This document shows, one piece after another, positions 12,001 through 24,600 of a stretch of 64,000 bases of DNA. Under the pieces are notes generated by a model. That model was not told where the DNA came from and did no database searches. It worked only from the letters and a program-made list of their open reading frames with translations. Every line of letters starts with the position of its first letter. Positions within the stretch are counted from its first letter, which is position 1. The DNA is taken from NCBI GenBank assembly GCA_008508345.1, contig QNGE01000865.1, forward strand, positions 1-64,000, given 5' to 3'. The translations under genes were made by a program, and so were the position numbers. The stretch is from Paragonimus westermani (Eukaryota > Platyhelminthes > Trematoda > Plagiorchiida > Troglotrematidae).

Positions 12001-12796
12001 CCGCGACACAGCCTCACATTCTGAATTTTGCATAGACCTGGTTTCCCACATATATCGGTAACAATGAACCATATGTTCCTGGGTAGTCAGTGAACCAAAC
12101 AGACTTCTCCCGTGGACCAGTAGTAGGCTCTGCTGTCTTCCTAAGCTAGAAGCCTCTGGTGGCGACTGCCATAGGGAAATCTACGTCCCATCCAGAAAAA
12201 TACGATGCACTCTGGCTGAAACTTTAGCATCGTAGTGGTGACACGTTCCTTGTCGGTGTTACTTACTGCTCGCTGTGACAGGTGAACAACGTCACGGTCG
12301 GGAGAACAGTAATTTCTGACACTTCCCAGTCGTTTGTGCCGCGGAAGGGGGTTGACTTGAGAACCCCACCCCGATTCTCCGACTCAGGAGTCCGACCTGC
12401 TAGACAACAAAATACAGGATTTTCTTAAGGAACTCTACCCGGAGCCAATGACTCGGGAGTCTGACTCTCCTGGCGGTGTGGGGCTTGACTAGCCCGAAGG
12501 CGTAGTAAATAAAGTAATGATGCCTGATTCTGAGCACTGCTGTGCACAGTATTTGAAGCTACATCAGGCTTTGGGTGACACCTGATGTTCTTCGACCGCA
12601 CTGGATATTTCGCCGGCGCACCCAGTCTACCGTTGGGCGCTGGAAGTGCTGTTTGTTTGAAAGTACATATTCCCACCCCGTTCTTCCTGATATGGAAGGC
12701 AACAGTGCCGCGACTATAAAAATAGTTCGATGTATGCCCATAGAACCATACCTCGCTACCTAGGCACTCCCACACCGTCAGTAGTGCGACATACAA

Positions 12797-12988
12797 TCAA
12801 CTGATTCCCGTTTTCAGAGGGGAGCCCGAAGTCTATATGACAACCGAAGAGACACCAGTTTAGTGTCTGCTGCTTCCAGGCCTCATTTCTACATCGGCTC
12901 ACTAACTCCGAAGGAAGTCAGATACGCGGACAACACGCAAGGTTCCAATCCGGTCTTGGGTGTGTTGATCACATTCTCACCTTGCGAC
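12797..12988 (+). repeat. Left arm of inverted repeat around RTE-like copy C
   Basis: About 192 bp that recurs in reverse complement at 14112-14307 with scattered substitutions. The shared core runs from GGGAGCCCGAAGTCTAT through GTTGATCACATT to CACCTTGCGA. I do not recognise the repeat family. Confidence 0.85.
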
Positions 12989-13159
12989 GATTCTTGGAGC
13001 ATCAGAGCTCATATAGACAGTCGTCGGTCTGCTGCTTTCATTCAGTTGCTCGTAACTTTCTCTGGAACTGTCTTCTTCGCAAGGGAGTCCCCTAGAAACA
13101 CGCGAATCTGGTGAGACCACTGTGTTCACTCTGTAAACAGGGTAATCGTTTGTGGACAA

Positions 13160-14111
13160 CTGTCTCAGGCGTTCATCACTTTATAGTGGTGTTCGTCAAG
13201 TGTACCCGTTTTTGCTCGTGTTCAAAATTTTGTCATGGACGACAACCTGGAGGGTGTGCTTGATGAGTCCAGTCAGCTTGGCGTTGAGCTTCTTTCTGGC
13301 ACTCGGTTGATCGAGTATGTGGATGACATTGTGTTACCTAACCCCTTCGCCGAAAATGTGCGGACTATGCTGAACAAGTTGAATAACTGGACTGATTCGT
13401 ATGGAATGCGCTTCGTACCTTCAAAATACAAAGTACTTCTCCAAGACTAGGACATTCCCACCCCTACCTGCTCCACTGCAGACAATTCACTTTAACCTGT
13501 GGACACTTTCACATACCTGGGTTGTACTACCTCGTCAGCTTGCAGTATTGCCGACGAGATATCAGCGAGGATGGCAAAGACACGAGTTGCCTTTGTCAGC
13601 CTGTATCATCTGCGGCACCGAAAAAACGTTTGTTTGTTGCTGAAAGGGAGAGTATATAATGTTTGTGTACGTTATGTTCTCTTCTATGGTTCAGAAACAT
13701 GGCCTGTTCGTGACAAAGATATGGGCAGACTTGCTGTGTTTGACCATCGTTGTTTCCACCAATTAGCTCACATTAAATAGACTGATCGCGTGAGCGGTGA
13801 GGCCGTTCGCCGGCTCGTATTCCGGAACGCTCGGGATGCGAGGTCAATTGGTCAATCAATCACATTGCACAGCTTGCGATGGTTAGGTCACGTACTCCGT
13901 ATGCTACCTGATCGTTTGCCGTACCGGACACTATATACTGAGACCACCAACGGTTGGGTGAAACCACGTGGTGGTCAAGCAACAACGTGGTCACGAAATA
14001 TGAAATCCCTTACTGCTCAACTGACCAAAGTGGGTAGGTGTCGCCTGCTTGGCTGAGGTCCTCGTGACCGCTCAAACCGCCGGTTAAATACGCTATCCGA
14101 GATGACGGTGT
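13160..14111 (+). mobile_element. RTE-like LINE, copy C (3' part, decayed)
   Basis: The RT palm is present with a YVDD in place of the usual YADD (about 13315-13326). It is followed by the NPFAENVRTMLNKLNNW and FVPSKYKVLLQD segments, the TFTYLGCTTSS connection, the LKGRVYNVCVRYVLFYGSETWPV segment, and the SLRWLGHVLRMLPDRLPYR C-terminal motif (to about 13930). These are typical of the C-terminal half of RTE-like ORF2. The frames at 13235-13450, 13499-13780 and 13790-14056 must be joined by frameshifts. The copy ends abruptly where the right inverted-repeat arm starts at 14112. Confidence 0.85.
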
Positions 14112-14307
14112 ATCGCAAGGTGAAAATGTGATCAACACACCCACGACCGGATTGGAACCCTGCGTGTTGTCCGCATATCTGACTTCCTTTGGAGTTAGTG
14201 AGCCGACGTAAACTTAGGCCTGGAAGCAGCAGACACTAAACTGGTGTTTCTTCGGTTGTCACATAGACTTCGGGCTCTCTTTTGAAAATGAGAATTGCAG
14301 TTGATAA
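14112..14307 (-). repeat. Right arm of inverted repeat around RTE-like copy C
   Basis: Reverse-complement partner of 12797-12988, about 1.1 kb away, with the LINE fragment as the loop. Nearly 90 percent identical by eye, with small indels at the outer end. Confidence 0.85.
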
Positions 14308-15235
14308 ACACGAGACAAGGCACCTCCTCGAGTTGTCAAACCGTGTGAAAAAGTTTTGTCAGTTGTAGTGCCCTCTTTGCACCGTCCTTGAATAAAGGAG
14401 GGAGAATTTCGGGTTCCGGAGCCTTCCTAGCTCTCGCTAACTAAAACTCCTGGGCCATCTTCTATTCTGGCAGTGGGCCGTCGACGTAATACCTGTCCAT
14501 TTTTATCTTGTCTGCGTATTCTGGTTGGGCCCAACTGAACGTTTTTCAGAATATTGTGTCTTGTTCCCAGTGTTCGGTAGGTTTTGCTCACCTTACTCGA
14601 ACTGGGAAGTGTGGTCGTTAATGTGTCCGGGTAAGCGTGCCCTACACTCTCCTCGTATAGTATACACATATCGTTCTAATGCCGTACTTTTTTAATGAGA
14701 GCGAAACTCGAGTCTAGTGCTTGCTTTTGAAAGAGGCTGGCTGCAAAGTCTGTCTGAATGCGAAGGCTGCGATCAAATGTGAGTGATGGTCAACTTGAAA
14801 ATAAACCAAATCTCCGACTACTCCAATAGTCGTACTTTTTGTTGGAAGAACGAAACCTTTGTTCACCTGTATCCTAACTGTTATGCACCCAGTATCACCC
14901 GCTGTAGTGTGCCCGGAGATAGGTATCCGAACTCACAACCTTCTCCACAAGATCGAGAAGCAGGTCGTCTACAAGTCAACTTCCTGGATCTGCAACAAAC
15001 CTACTGACATTGATATGCGTCCACTTGAATTGCTGTGGCCTCATGGTGGCTTAATTCTCGCATGCTTGTTTTATCTTTTACCTTATATAATCCCTTTTTC
15101 CCCTCCCTGCTTTGGCACGTTTGATAATGATATATATGATGATATATGTGTATACATAATACTTGACAGCTGACCCTATTGTGGGTTTGAAACGTCCAAA
15201 TAACTACCTATCACTCGGCGTTTACCTCTTCTACT

Positions 15236-15281
<46 letters not shown>

Positions 15282-15490
15282 GCACACACCAAGTAGTGAA
15301 CGATTTATTATGGCGCTTCAAATCCAAATTAGGATCCGTTATCAAACAAGTAAATGTGTTTTAATGCGTTTGTTCTGCCGCTTACTGTGTTCACCTGTCG
15401 ATCTATTTTCGGTCGTTTTTCGTTTCAGTAGAGTATCCATTATAAACGAACAGTGTGAACAGGTGTCTTCGTCCTTATCTTCTGAGTTTT
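14308..15490. other. Unrecognised stretch with a (TA)n tract
   Basis: No gene recognised. Near 14925-14945 the minus strand has a GTTCGGATACC-type B-box-like sequence, which could be a decayed tRNA-derived SINE, but no convincing A box was found. Confidence 0.3.
15241..15278. repeat. (AT)n microsatellite
   Basis: About 19 uninterrupted AT units. Confidence 0.95.
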
Positions 15491-15499
15491 CCTGAGCTA

Positions 15500-16090
15500 C
15501 AGTGAATGTCTGCAGGTCGAACTAATGTTGGCATGCAGCTTTTAAATTGACAGGCTGGATTATTGCTATCGAACCTGATATTGACATCGGTTGTTGTCGG
15601 CTTACGCTAGACAGTGGTTTCAAGCTTGCCATCAGATCTTATGTTCGATGCATCGAGAAACGCCAGACGTAAGTTTTCTTCGCATGTAAAAGTTATTCCA
15701 TTTGTTCTGTAATTCAAACAAATGTGGAACTGGTCACGTTGAGTCCGAGGTCAAACAACAAATGTGTCATCCACATATCGAAGCCACATCTTAGGTTTGA
15801 ATGCTTGAAAGGCTTCAGACTGGAAATGCTTCATCATGCCGTCTGCAAGTAATCACGATATAGATGGACCCATTGATGTGCCTTTTTTCTGCATGTAGAT
15901 CCGGCAGTCAAATTTTGTGTAAGTCTCCGTGCGGAGCTGCACCAACTGAATGGATTCTTTTGCAAAGAGGTTCGTTTCATTGCTGAAGCTGTCGTTCTCA
16001 CTTATCAGAAGCTCCGAACTTTTTATCGCAAGTTTCTTCAACATGTTAATGAAAAGCGATGTAACACCGACGGTAACCAGTGCATATAGA
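15500..16090 (-). mobile_element. Penelope-like element, RT fragment (decayed)
   Basis: On the minus strand the peptide runs through a VTSLFIN-type segment, ETYTKFDCRIYMQKKGTSMG with the PSIS core, the palm LRYVDDTFVV (catalytic codons 15766-15777), an ITFTCEEN...LAFLDA segment, and RKPTTTD near 15580-15600. This order matches the RT of Penelope-like elements. In-frame stops directly after PSIS and after TFVV, and absence of the N-terminal part and of a GIY-YIG domain, show a truncated dead copy. Confidence 0.85.
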
Positions 16091-16099
16091 TATACACAT

Positions 16100-19000
16100 A
16101 CACGTCTCAGAACAGTTCGTCATATCGGCTGATGTGGACGCTGATGTGAAAGCATTCACGTTTCCTCTGGGGACTTTCTTCAGGTAGCAATTTTATCAGA
16201 TTGTTGAGCACTAGAATAGCGATTAAGTGTACTTTTAAAGGGTTGGTGGACTCTCACTTGAGTAGTTAAACTCGTCTTGTTAATCCATTCTTGGTGTCTT
16301 CTTCAGTTCTTGTGAATGGTCCATCCTGCTTTCAGGTTGCTTTTCGGGCAACAAACTCTCACTTGACATCGAATCATCGTCATCACCATCATGACAGCCA
16401 TGAGCCTGACCAAAAAGTACTGTTGCTCGGGCCGCCGCTCACCTCAACAGTGACGTGGAATATCCTAGAAGGAAACGTTACTAAGAACGTTAACAAATAC
16501 TAAAGAAGATTACGCGGAAGCACTAGCAATGGTATGGATACAGGTACGCCATTAACTGCGACACATCATCATCTCGGATAGCGTATCTAACCAGCGGTTT
16601 GGGTGATCAGGAGTACCCCATCCAGGCAGGCGATGCTTGCCCACTTTGCTCAGTGGAGCAGTTAAGATCTTCATATTTCGTGTCCACGTTTTTGCATGAC
16701 ATCGAGTAACACAAACCGATTAAAATTCTTGAGTTCATGGTGGTACTAAATGTTTGGTAACCATCATCTAAGCTATCAAGCTGTACTTCAGATTGCAGCG
16801 GTATTCTAAAGGGTCTCACAGATTGAGATCGTTTGAAACGGTCGTTTTCACGTCTCGTGGTACCCAGCCTTTTACCCCCGGGACTGATGGGGAAGCTGCG
16901 CTACCTTACATTTGGTCCAACTCGTTGAACAGGTGCTGGCTGTCAGTCTCACAGTCCTGCACGGTGTTCAGCGTAATTGACAACTTCTAACTGTCTCATA
17001 TTTTCCACCATATGCTAAATCTGCATGAGCTGTAAGGACTTTGAAGGCTGTGGGATTTCGGTCTCAGATAAATTGCACATGACACTATCTATCCGACCGT
17101 CGAGTGGAAGTCGACTTAAAAAACGACAGTATTCGTCGTTTTTCACCTGGACCAGGACAGATAAGACCGTTTGGATTTGCCCAGGGTATGGGACCCGACG
17201 GTACGGATCACATTGTTAATAATGCAGCCAATTATCCTAGCTTGTTCTACAGTCTGTAAAACAAAACATTGTCACACTGTTAGTAACTTCCAATTAGTAG
17301 AGGACAACACAGCCAACCGTCGCCCAACGCTTTGGCAATTGAAGTGAAGTCATTTCTTTGTGATGCCTTCCACAACGTGCTTCCCTCTGCTTCATCCTAC
17401 AACTTTCGTGACATGTTTAACAAATTCGTGTCCAGTTTTTCAAACCCGTTTGCCTCCACTCGTGCTCATTGAGTCACTTCCCTCATATCGTCTGCATACC
17501 ACCCCTAACCAACACAAAGTGATTAGCCTCTATGCACGCTACCCAAATATCCACTTATCCATAGACTGCATGTAGTAATTGTTTTATCGTTGTTTTTATT
17601 ACCCATGAATTTTAGAGTGATCCATCATAAATGCCCCATTATATTACCGCCGGTCAGATCAAAAAATTTAATCATTTAGAACTCCAGTTTAGGATCTGCT
17701 CTGCATGTTACTTCAGAGGTCAGCCGGGTACCACTAGAACTTAACACCTCGAGGTCAAATCGGGCTGGTAACGACCGCAAACGATAATGTTCTATGATAG
17801 AAAATACATGGATATCAGCAAATACATAAGAGTAGATATATGGAATCAATATGTGATGCTACATGCACTTGAACTTGTACGTCCCGAGAGAGTTTTCGAC
17901 CGTCAGCGGTCGAGCATAAGCAGAAAATGTCCAAATTCAAGGTGGTGACCAGTGCAACCTGCATGTGGGCATAATTGTCATCAAACGTACTACTCACAAA
18001 ATGGAGGAGTAGAGTAAACAGGAAGTCCAGACAGATGTTACACCCAGTTGTAACCATTGTTGCCTTCGACCAGATTCGAATCGACAAACTTGGCTTCTGA
18101 GCTCAGTTGGTAGTACATTTGCCACATGTGCATTTTCTTACTTTTACTAGGTTGAGTCTCGCTGAAGTCCAGACTTCTTACTTTGTGTCTCATAAGTATA
18201 CAATTTCTGAAGCGTCCTGAAAATTATGACTCCACTGATTATGAGCTTTCTGCTGTTCAGCTAAACTAGATCGAGTTGTGGCCAGTTTTAGACGTGATGG
18301 CTGACCCACTAGTTAATTCATATTATGGTTATAGAACACCAGAGGGATGTACATCATATCCGCTGCCGTCTTTACCAGTCTTAAGTGTGCTGTATGCTAT
18401 CCATTAGTCTACTGATTTACAAAGTAACGAAGGCTTTATCAATTAGTGTGACCTTTATCGTTACATTCAGGAGAGCTGCAAAACTAGAAATGCAACGCGA
18501 ACATTGTTAGACTCTTCTGTAAGCATGAATGTCTGTTTCAGTTGGAGAAATGCGATAATCCCTGGGACAGTCACGTCATTTGTACGGCTACCCATCATCG
18601 CTGTACGTCTTACATTCCCCTTTGAAATTGTGCTATAGTCTCTCTAGGTATCACACGTAATCTCCACCTGCTGTTGACGATGTGTTACACTCATCTCTTA
18701 CGCCACATTTCTGTCCTAACTACTGGGACGTGCATATCGCGCCACTGATTGCGTGGAACTGTTGCAGCCACTAAACTTTCCATATGACTGAGTGATGTTC
18801 TCCGAATGAGAAAGAAAAGGAATTCTTAGCCAAGTTATTCGCCGCGAGTAATCCCCAATTTAATCGTAGAGTCAAAATAAACAAAAGCGTACATCAGTTT
18901 CATTAAAAAATGGACGTTGGTCTCACTGACGTGTTGCCGCCACTTGCGTTTCGGTTACTTCATTGATATGGTTCTCGACGTTTCCGGGCAATTGAAGTCA

Positions 19001-21385
19001 GGTAGATTACCTTTGTCCATTTAACCAGAATGATCTCGTGTTTTCTTGAGGTCAACATTTAACGAACCAACTGACCGTGTAAGGGGACGAATATTACATC
19101 TTACTTTGAAGTGTTCGGTTACCCTCGTGTCAGGATCTTTTGCGTTTTTAACTTGCAGGAGCCAGTGACTACTTCAGCCGTCCCCATGTTATCTCTGGTT
19201 CTGCCAATTCTCGGCTCTGGTAACAGTTCTGTTAAGCGCACGTCAATTCTTCCCCGTCGTTTATCCAGGTCTTTCTTGATAAATTTGTGAAAGCTCCACC
19301 GCCTTGAACAGTGGGGTGTGTGGGTCCCCTCGTCGATTGATCGGTCCTTTACTCACTACATTTGGAGTCTTCTATGAGAATGTTGCTGAGTGAACCTCGA
19401 TTCCTCAAACAAAAGTAACCTGACTGTCCGTGCGACCCCCTCACATACAGTACCTCTTGTCCAATTCAGTCATGTCTCCATATGGCTTTTAACCAAAAGT
19501 GGAATTCTTGGCCGTCCGGATTTTATACTATTTTCAAATGTTTTCGCCATGTACGTACAAAAATTCACATTTGGCAGCTTATGTTCCTCGAGTTCTAAAT
19601 GACGTGGACTCAGTCGTTTTCCTTTGGAGTACTCCATTCTGGCTAATGGTTTTCTCGAATTTATTTAGTGGTGGATGATTAAATCGGAGGTGCAGTCATT
19701 TCAACACTCAGTTGAATATCTGGATGCGCTGGTGAGATATAGCCAAAACAGAGGTTGGATTACGGATAACATGGGCGACCAGATAATCCATCACTCAACA
19801 AAGTCGGACCAACTGGCTACAAATGAAAACCCGTGACAAAGCGTCAGTCGCATCCACAAAACCAGGTAGAAGTGTACATGACGTACAGGTGGAAAATGCC
19901 GTTGCGTTGTGGGCAGGAATTCATGGGTGCCCGCGCATTTGGTGTGAAAGCGTGTGAGTTGGATAATAAAGATGGTGTTTTATGGGACGACTTCGCTATA
20001 TGTATGCAGAATCATTGCATCCATGCTTTTCGACCCCTCTGCGCATTTTCTGGATTGTCTAGTCCTCCACAATCCGATCGTTTTCCAGAACTGAATCAGT
20101 TGAGTCACTTTCTGCTCTACGGATTTCAATACTCGGTTTGTTCATTTGGATGACGGTCGGTCATTTGGGAGGTGCAGCATGTGACTACTATCCAAGTGAT
20201 GCAGTGGCTCACCACGGACTCGGCAACATCAATTTTAGATCGTAATCACTGCCTACTGCAATTGCCAGAGTCTACGTGATATGTTTAGTTTTCTGTCCAA
20301 AGCGTTCACATTTTCAAGAGAGCTTTTTGGCCCCACGTGTGTTGTCCTTCACGGTTAAAGAAATTTGCTCTCCGTGACACTTCATTCTGTTGGCTACCAA
20401 TGTTCCCTTGATCTAGGCTTGCTTCTAAGTTATTTCCCAAGACCACACACTCAGAAATACGTCTGTTCTGTCGGAAGCCAGGCTGTGGAGATAACGGCTC
20501 CAGATAAATGACTTCGATGTAATCTTTCCTTTGTTTTCTTGATACTGAGGGCATCTGGTTATCATGGACATTTTATGCTTACATGCACGTACAAATACGT
20601 ATGCACGCTACTGTGATTTGCATTCCCCAGTCTGAACGCTTACTTATGACCTAGGCATTGTCATTCATGGAACTCGTCCCTGGTTATTTTCTTCACTGTT
20701 CGGTGTTGTATGACAGGCAGTTTCGTTGTGAGTAGTGTACTACTCACGAGTAGTACATTACCCACAAGCGACTTACAACAAAAGACTATCAGAACAGTGT
20801 ATACGTGCTATGTGAGAAATTTCACCCAGGCGAATGACAACGTATTGTCACCCAATGTACATGAGTGCATGTCTGCCGTGCAAATGAGTTCGCGCGTTTA
20901 TGGTTTGGATTTTGACATGACCCATACGGAAGTTTGCTTTAACTAACTCGCAAGCCAAACGTCTTTTGCGGACACAACAATCGGCAGTAAGAACATCCAG
21001 CCGCGCAGCTGATCGGTAATGGAATCATACCGTGTGTGCACACATTCCATGCCACAACAATAAGCAGAACAACGTTGTGGAACATGCATGTATACCAACA
21101 ATCCCGGTGAATCACCTCTTCCTCTGTTTGGATCTTGTCTTCCGCGTCCTCTACTACTCTGTTTGCATGAGATTACTCTTTGTGGACGATTTTCTCATGT
21201 TCCCCAAAGCTACCTTTTACTTGTCTCTCTCTGTGCGCACCGCATTTCGACCTTTTTCACACCTCTGTTTACTCCACTTTATAGTCTGGTTGGGATCATT
21301 AGAGAGATTTTCGTCTTTGGAATTATTTTAAAACCTTATCTCTTTCAGACTGCTTAGATCAAACTCGTATTGTGTTATTTCAGTA
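16100..21385. other. Unrecognised stretch upstream of DUT
   Basis: Only short open frames, none with a recognisable domain. It would contain the DUT promoter and any 5' untranslated exon. The tRNA-like sequence at 18092-18170 is listed separately. Confidence 0.35.
18092..18170 (+). tRNA. tRNA-like sequence (pseudogene or SINE head)
   Basis: A good A box (TGAGCTCAGTTGGTAG) is followed 50 nt later by a degenerate B box (GGTTGAGTCTC, 18150-18160). The ends can form a 6-bp acceptor-like stem (GGCTTC with GAAGTC, one G-T pair). The D stem has a mismatch and the anticodon stem is poor, so a functional tRNA is unlikely. A decayed tRNA or a tRNA-derived SINE is more likely. Confidence 0.35.
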
Positions 21386-21604
21386 ATGACGGAAGCAAGT
21401 GTCAGTGGCGATTATATCAAACATGCAACAGTGACTGGCGCTATTGATGGTTGCTCTCATGCCATTATCAGATTCAAAAAACTATCAAATGACGCAACGA
21501 CACCTACTCGGGGCTCATCTTTGGCGGCAGGTTATGACCTCTATGCTGCACACGAAGCTGTTTTACCTCCAAAAGACAGAGGCTTTGTGAAAACTGATAT
21601 TCAG
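21386..21604 (+). CDS. DUT: DUT coding exon 1
   Basis: 73 codons, ATG to CAG, followed by a consensus donor GTAAGT (21605-21610). Contains motif 1. The bases just before the ATG read TTATTTCAG|TA, which is a 3' splice-site pattern. Confidence 0.93.
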
Positions 21605-24600
21605 GTAAGTCGTTTTGGTTTGTGTAGGCATGTTTGGTTTATCTGGCGCGACACTTCAAATTGCTTATATCTTGTTTATTTGTTGGGCAATGACTTCAGT
21701 CAAGCCATTGGAATTGATTCGTAATTACAAGTTTATACTAGAAAAATGTGACAATGATAAGTTAACTGGATAGCAAGACCGAAACGCAGTGACGGTTTGT
21801 GATGTCTATTCTAACCAGACCTCACTATGCTACCAAATTTGACCAGAAAATCTTATGCAACTTTGCTTTGCCGAAATTATTCCAGCTAGTTAACCACCTA
21901 ACTGCTGGAACTGAGTGTCATGTGTGTATTTGAGTTCTCTCCGTAGTGCCACATTCGAGGTATTATTACAGTGCTCCCGAATAGTCATCTCCGGACGTCG
22001 AGTTAGTATTGCCTGGTGTTATGATTTCATTTGGTGAGTTGGATTATATGGAGAAGGTTATGCGGATTAGCCCTAAATTACTCTTGACGTCGCTGCTACA
22101 TGTATATTCTCCCGGTTTACACAGCTTGTTCAGATGAAATTATCCCCATAGAAATGAGCAACAAAATTGGAATACCCCTACTGTTTATTGCGGCTGCATC
22201 TTACTGAAACTATCGGACATTTTTGAGGGATACACTTTCGTTGTGTTCAGGTTCTTGTTACATCGGGATGTAGACCGTGTGTTTTACACATTGTTAAATA
22301 TTGCTGTTGGACTGCTGTGCTATTCACTGGTCGTATCACATTGCCTGTTGTTGGATCCGATTGAATGGTGGACTTCGGCGTCGTGCACAATCAGCTCTCT
22401 GCACAGTGAATTCGGAACGAGTTTTCTAAAAAGATTATTCTCGTTTGTTGCTCTGGTCATTTTGATCACGTATGCTTTATCTCTAGATAACCCGACGTAT
22501 TGCAGCACAAAAACCATGAAATATGGTTTTCGATAAACAGATCTCCTACCCGTTATTGCTTGTTTGCCTAAGTTTAGTGTACTTCATCATCATAAGTTCA
22601 GATAGGTAACCATCAGTCATTCGCAGTTGTGTACTGACTGCATGCACGTTTATCTTCTGTTGGATCATCCTGAAAGTTTCCACACTTTTTAGAGGTTCAG
22701 CTTAAAGGAACACAACTCCATTAAACTTCACATTTTTCACACAGATTAACACACACATACCCGCCCGATAGTGTATTTATGTAACATTCAAGAAAAGGGT
22801 GTACAACCAGACGACAAACTACTTAAACTGTCCCCGATATCGTTTCTTTCCAGTGACGGTTTACCGAAAGCTCAAGAAATGGCCGTCTCATGCAATCTGG
22901 TGTGCTTGGAAGATGAGTTAAGATTTCACGACCCAATTGACGCAACTTTTTTAACATGAGTTCTGACAGTTTTCTGCCAAGAGGCTAGATTGCTGCTGTT
23001 AATCAGCGCTGGGCTTTGCGTTGGCGCTTTCTGGTTAACCAATCGATTTCCGAACGACTCCGTTGTAGTTGATCCGTTAAGTAGCAAGGAGTTGAACTGG
23101 GCTAATCTGACAATGAATCACAAGTCAGTAATGATCTTTTTCAGATGTTTGTCACTATTAGATACCTTTGGAGGGAGTCATTTATGTACATTTCGCAACA
23201 GCAGTGAAGCGCGAACCTTCAGACATATGCTGATCTAATCATTCATCATTTCGTACGGTACTTACTTGCTAGACTTTCTCCTCTTGCATTTAAGCGGCTC
23301 CGTATGGTATAGGGTGAAACACTGTTTCCGTGCATTTACTCGTACTTTCCTATGAATAGCTTCCTTCGTTTTCTTCTAGCTAATCATTTTGACGAATCTG
23401 GATCACCTAACGCAACGTCGTTCTCTACAAGTTCACACCTTGAAGGTGACATTTCCACCTCGCCCTGTAAGACCAAAATAAACACAGTTTTTAGGCCACT
23501 ACGAATTGTACAGGAACCTTCAGGATGACCCATTAATCGATCCAGATCATTTCAGCTTATATTCAGTTGCATCAAGTATCCGTTTGGTTACGGTGTGTGT
23601 TTGATAATAAAAGCCAAGTTTTATCTTCGGCGATCACGTTACTTTTTCCTGCAGATTGCTCTACCGGATGGCTGCTACGGTCGTGTCGCCCCGCGCAGTG
23701 GTTTGGCTCTCAAACACGGCATAGACGTTGGAGCCGGTGTGATCGATCAGGACTATCGGGGCAACGTGGGTGTTGTGTTGTTCAACTTCGGCAACGAAGA
23801 ATTCAAAGTGGGTTTTCCTCCATCAGTACGGTTTTTCTATCTGTTACTTTGATGCATGCGTATCGGGCTTCCAGTTGCGATTTATGCCGTGAGGGTTTTA
23901 CTGCGAAATTTCGTGTTCAACTAAGTTGCGTCGGCCGGCAGTCACCTTGTCACTCATGCTTAGACGTGAGCAATTATCTGTCAGTACTCACGTTACATCC
24001 CTTCACTCTCCTACGGGCTGAGCACATTCGTCTATTTTCGGCCCTTGGGGATTTTAACGATACCTATGGCCCATTCATTGATGCAGCTTGTTCCAATCCC
24101 TCTTTCTCTGCTGAAAACGTGTTCTTAGTCATCCTGCTTCTTCTACTTTCCTTTGATTTCTGCGCTTTCCGTAACCTCGGTGGCCACAATCTCGTGCTCT
24201 AGCGTATAAGTGTCTGGATCACAACCTGACATATATTCATTAATCGTGAGTCCGATCACCTTGTATGAATGGTACTGATACGATAAGGCAAAATAAAAAC
24301 AGCGGTCCAACAACTCACTGGTAATCACTGGGATCATCTGCTTGCAGTTGGTTTATGTTTACTTCATGCAATTTTCCTGGGATCATAATATGTATTCTTC
24401 CAGTGTTTTGACGCGTTCGAAGCTCTGCCTTCTGTCACCAGGGAGTTCTGCGTTCTCCCTGCAAGTTTTCATACTAAGGTTTCAATCAGTAGGTCTTCCA
24501 GCAACAGTGTGTTTGGCTGTTTTCCCCTCTCTTTGTAGACCTTTGTTTAGTGGTCTTTTGTTCCCGAAGTGCCTCGTCGTTGCTAGTGGCAGATACAACA

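Noticed and set aside
12425..12796. 123-codon minus frame
   Set aside because: Contains short duplicated GACTC.GGAGTC-type sequence and no domain; likely non-coding repeat.
23567..24202. 211-codon + frame overlapping DUT exon 2
   Set aside because: It is in a different frame from the dUTPase motifs and runs into intron sequence; no domain is seen.
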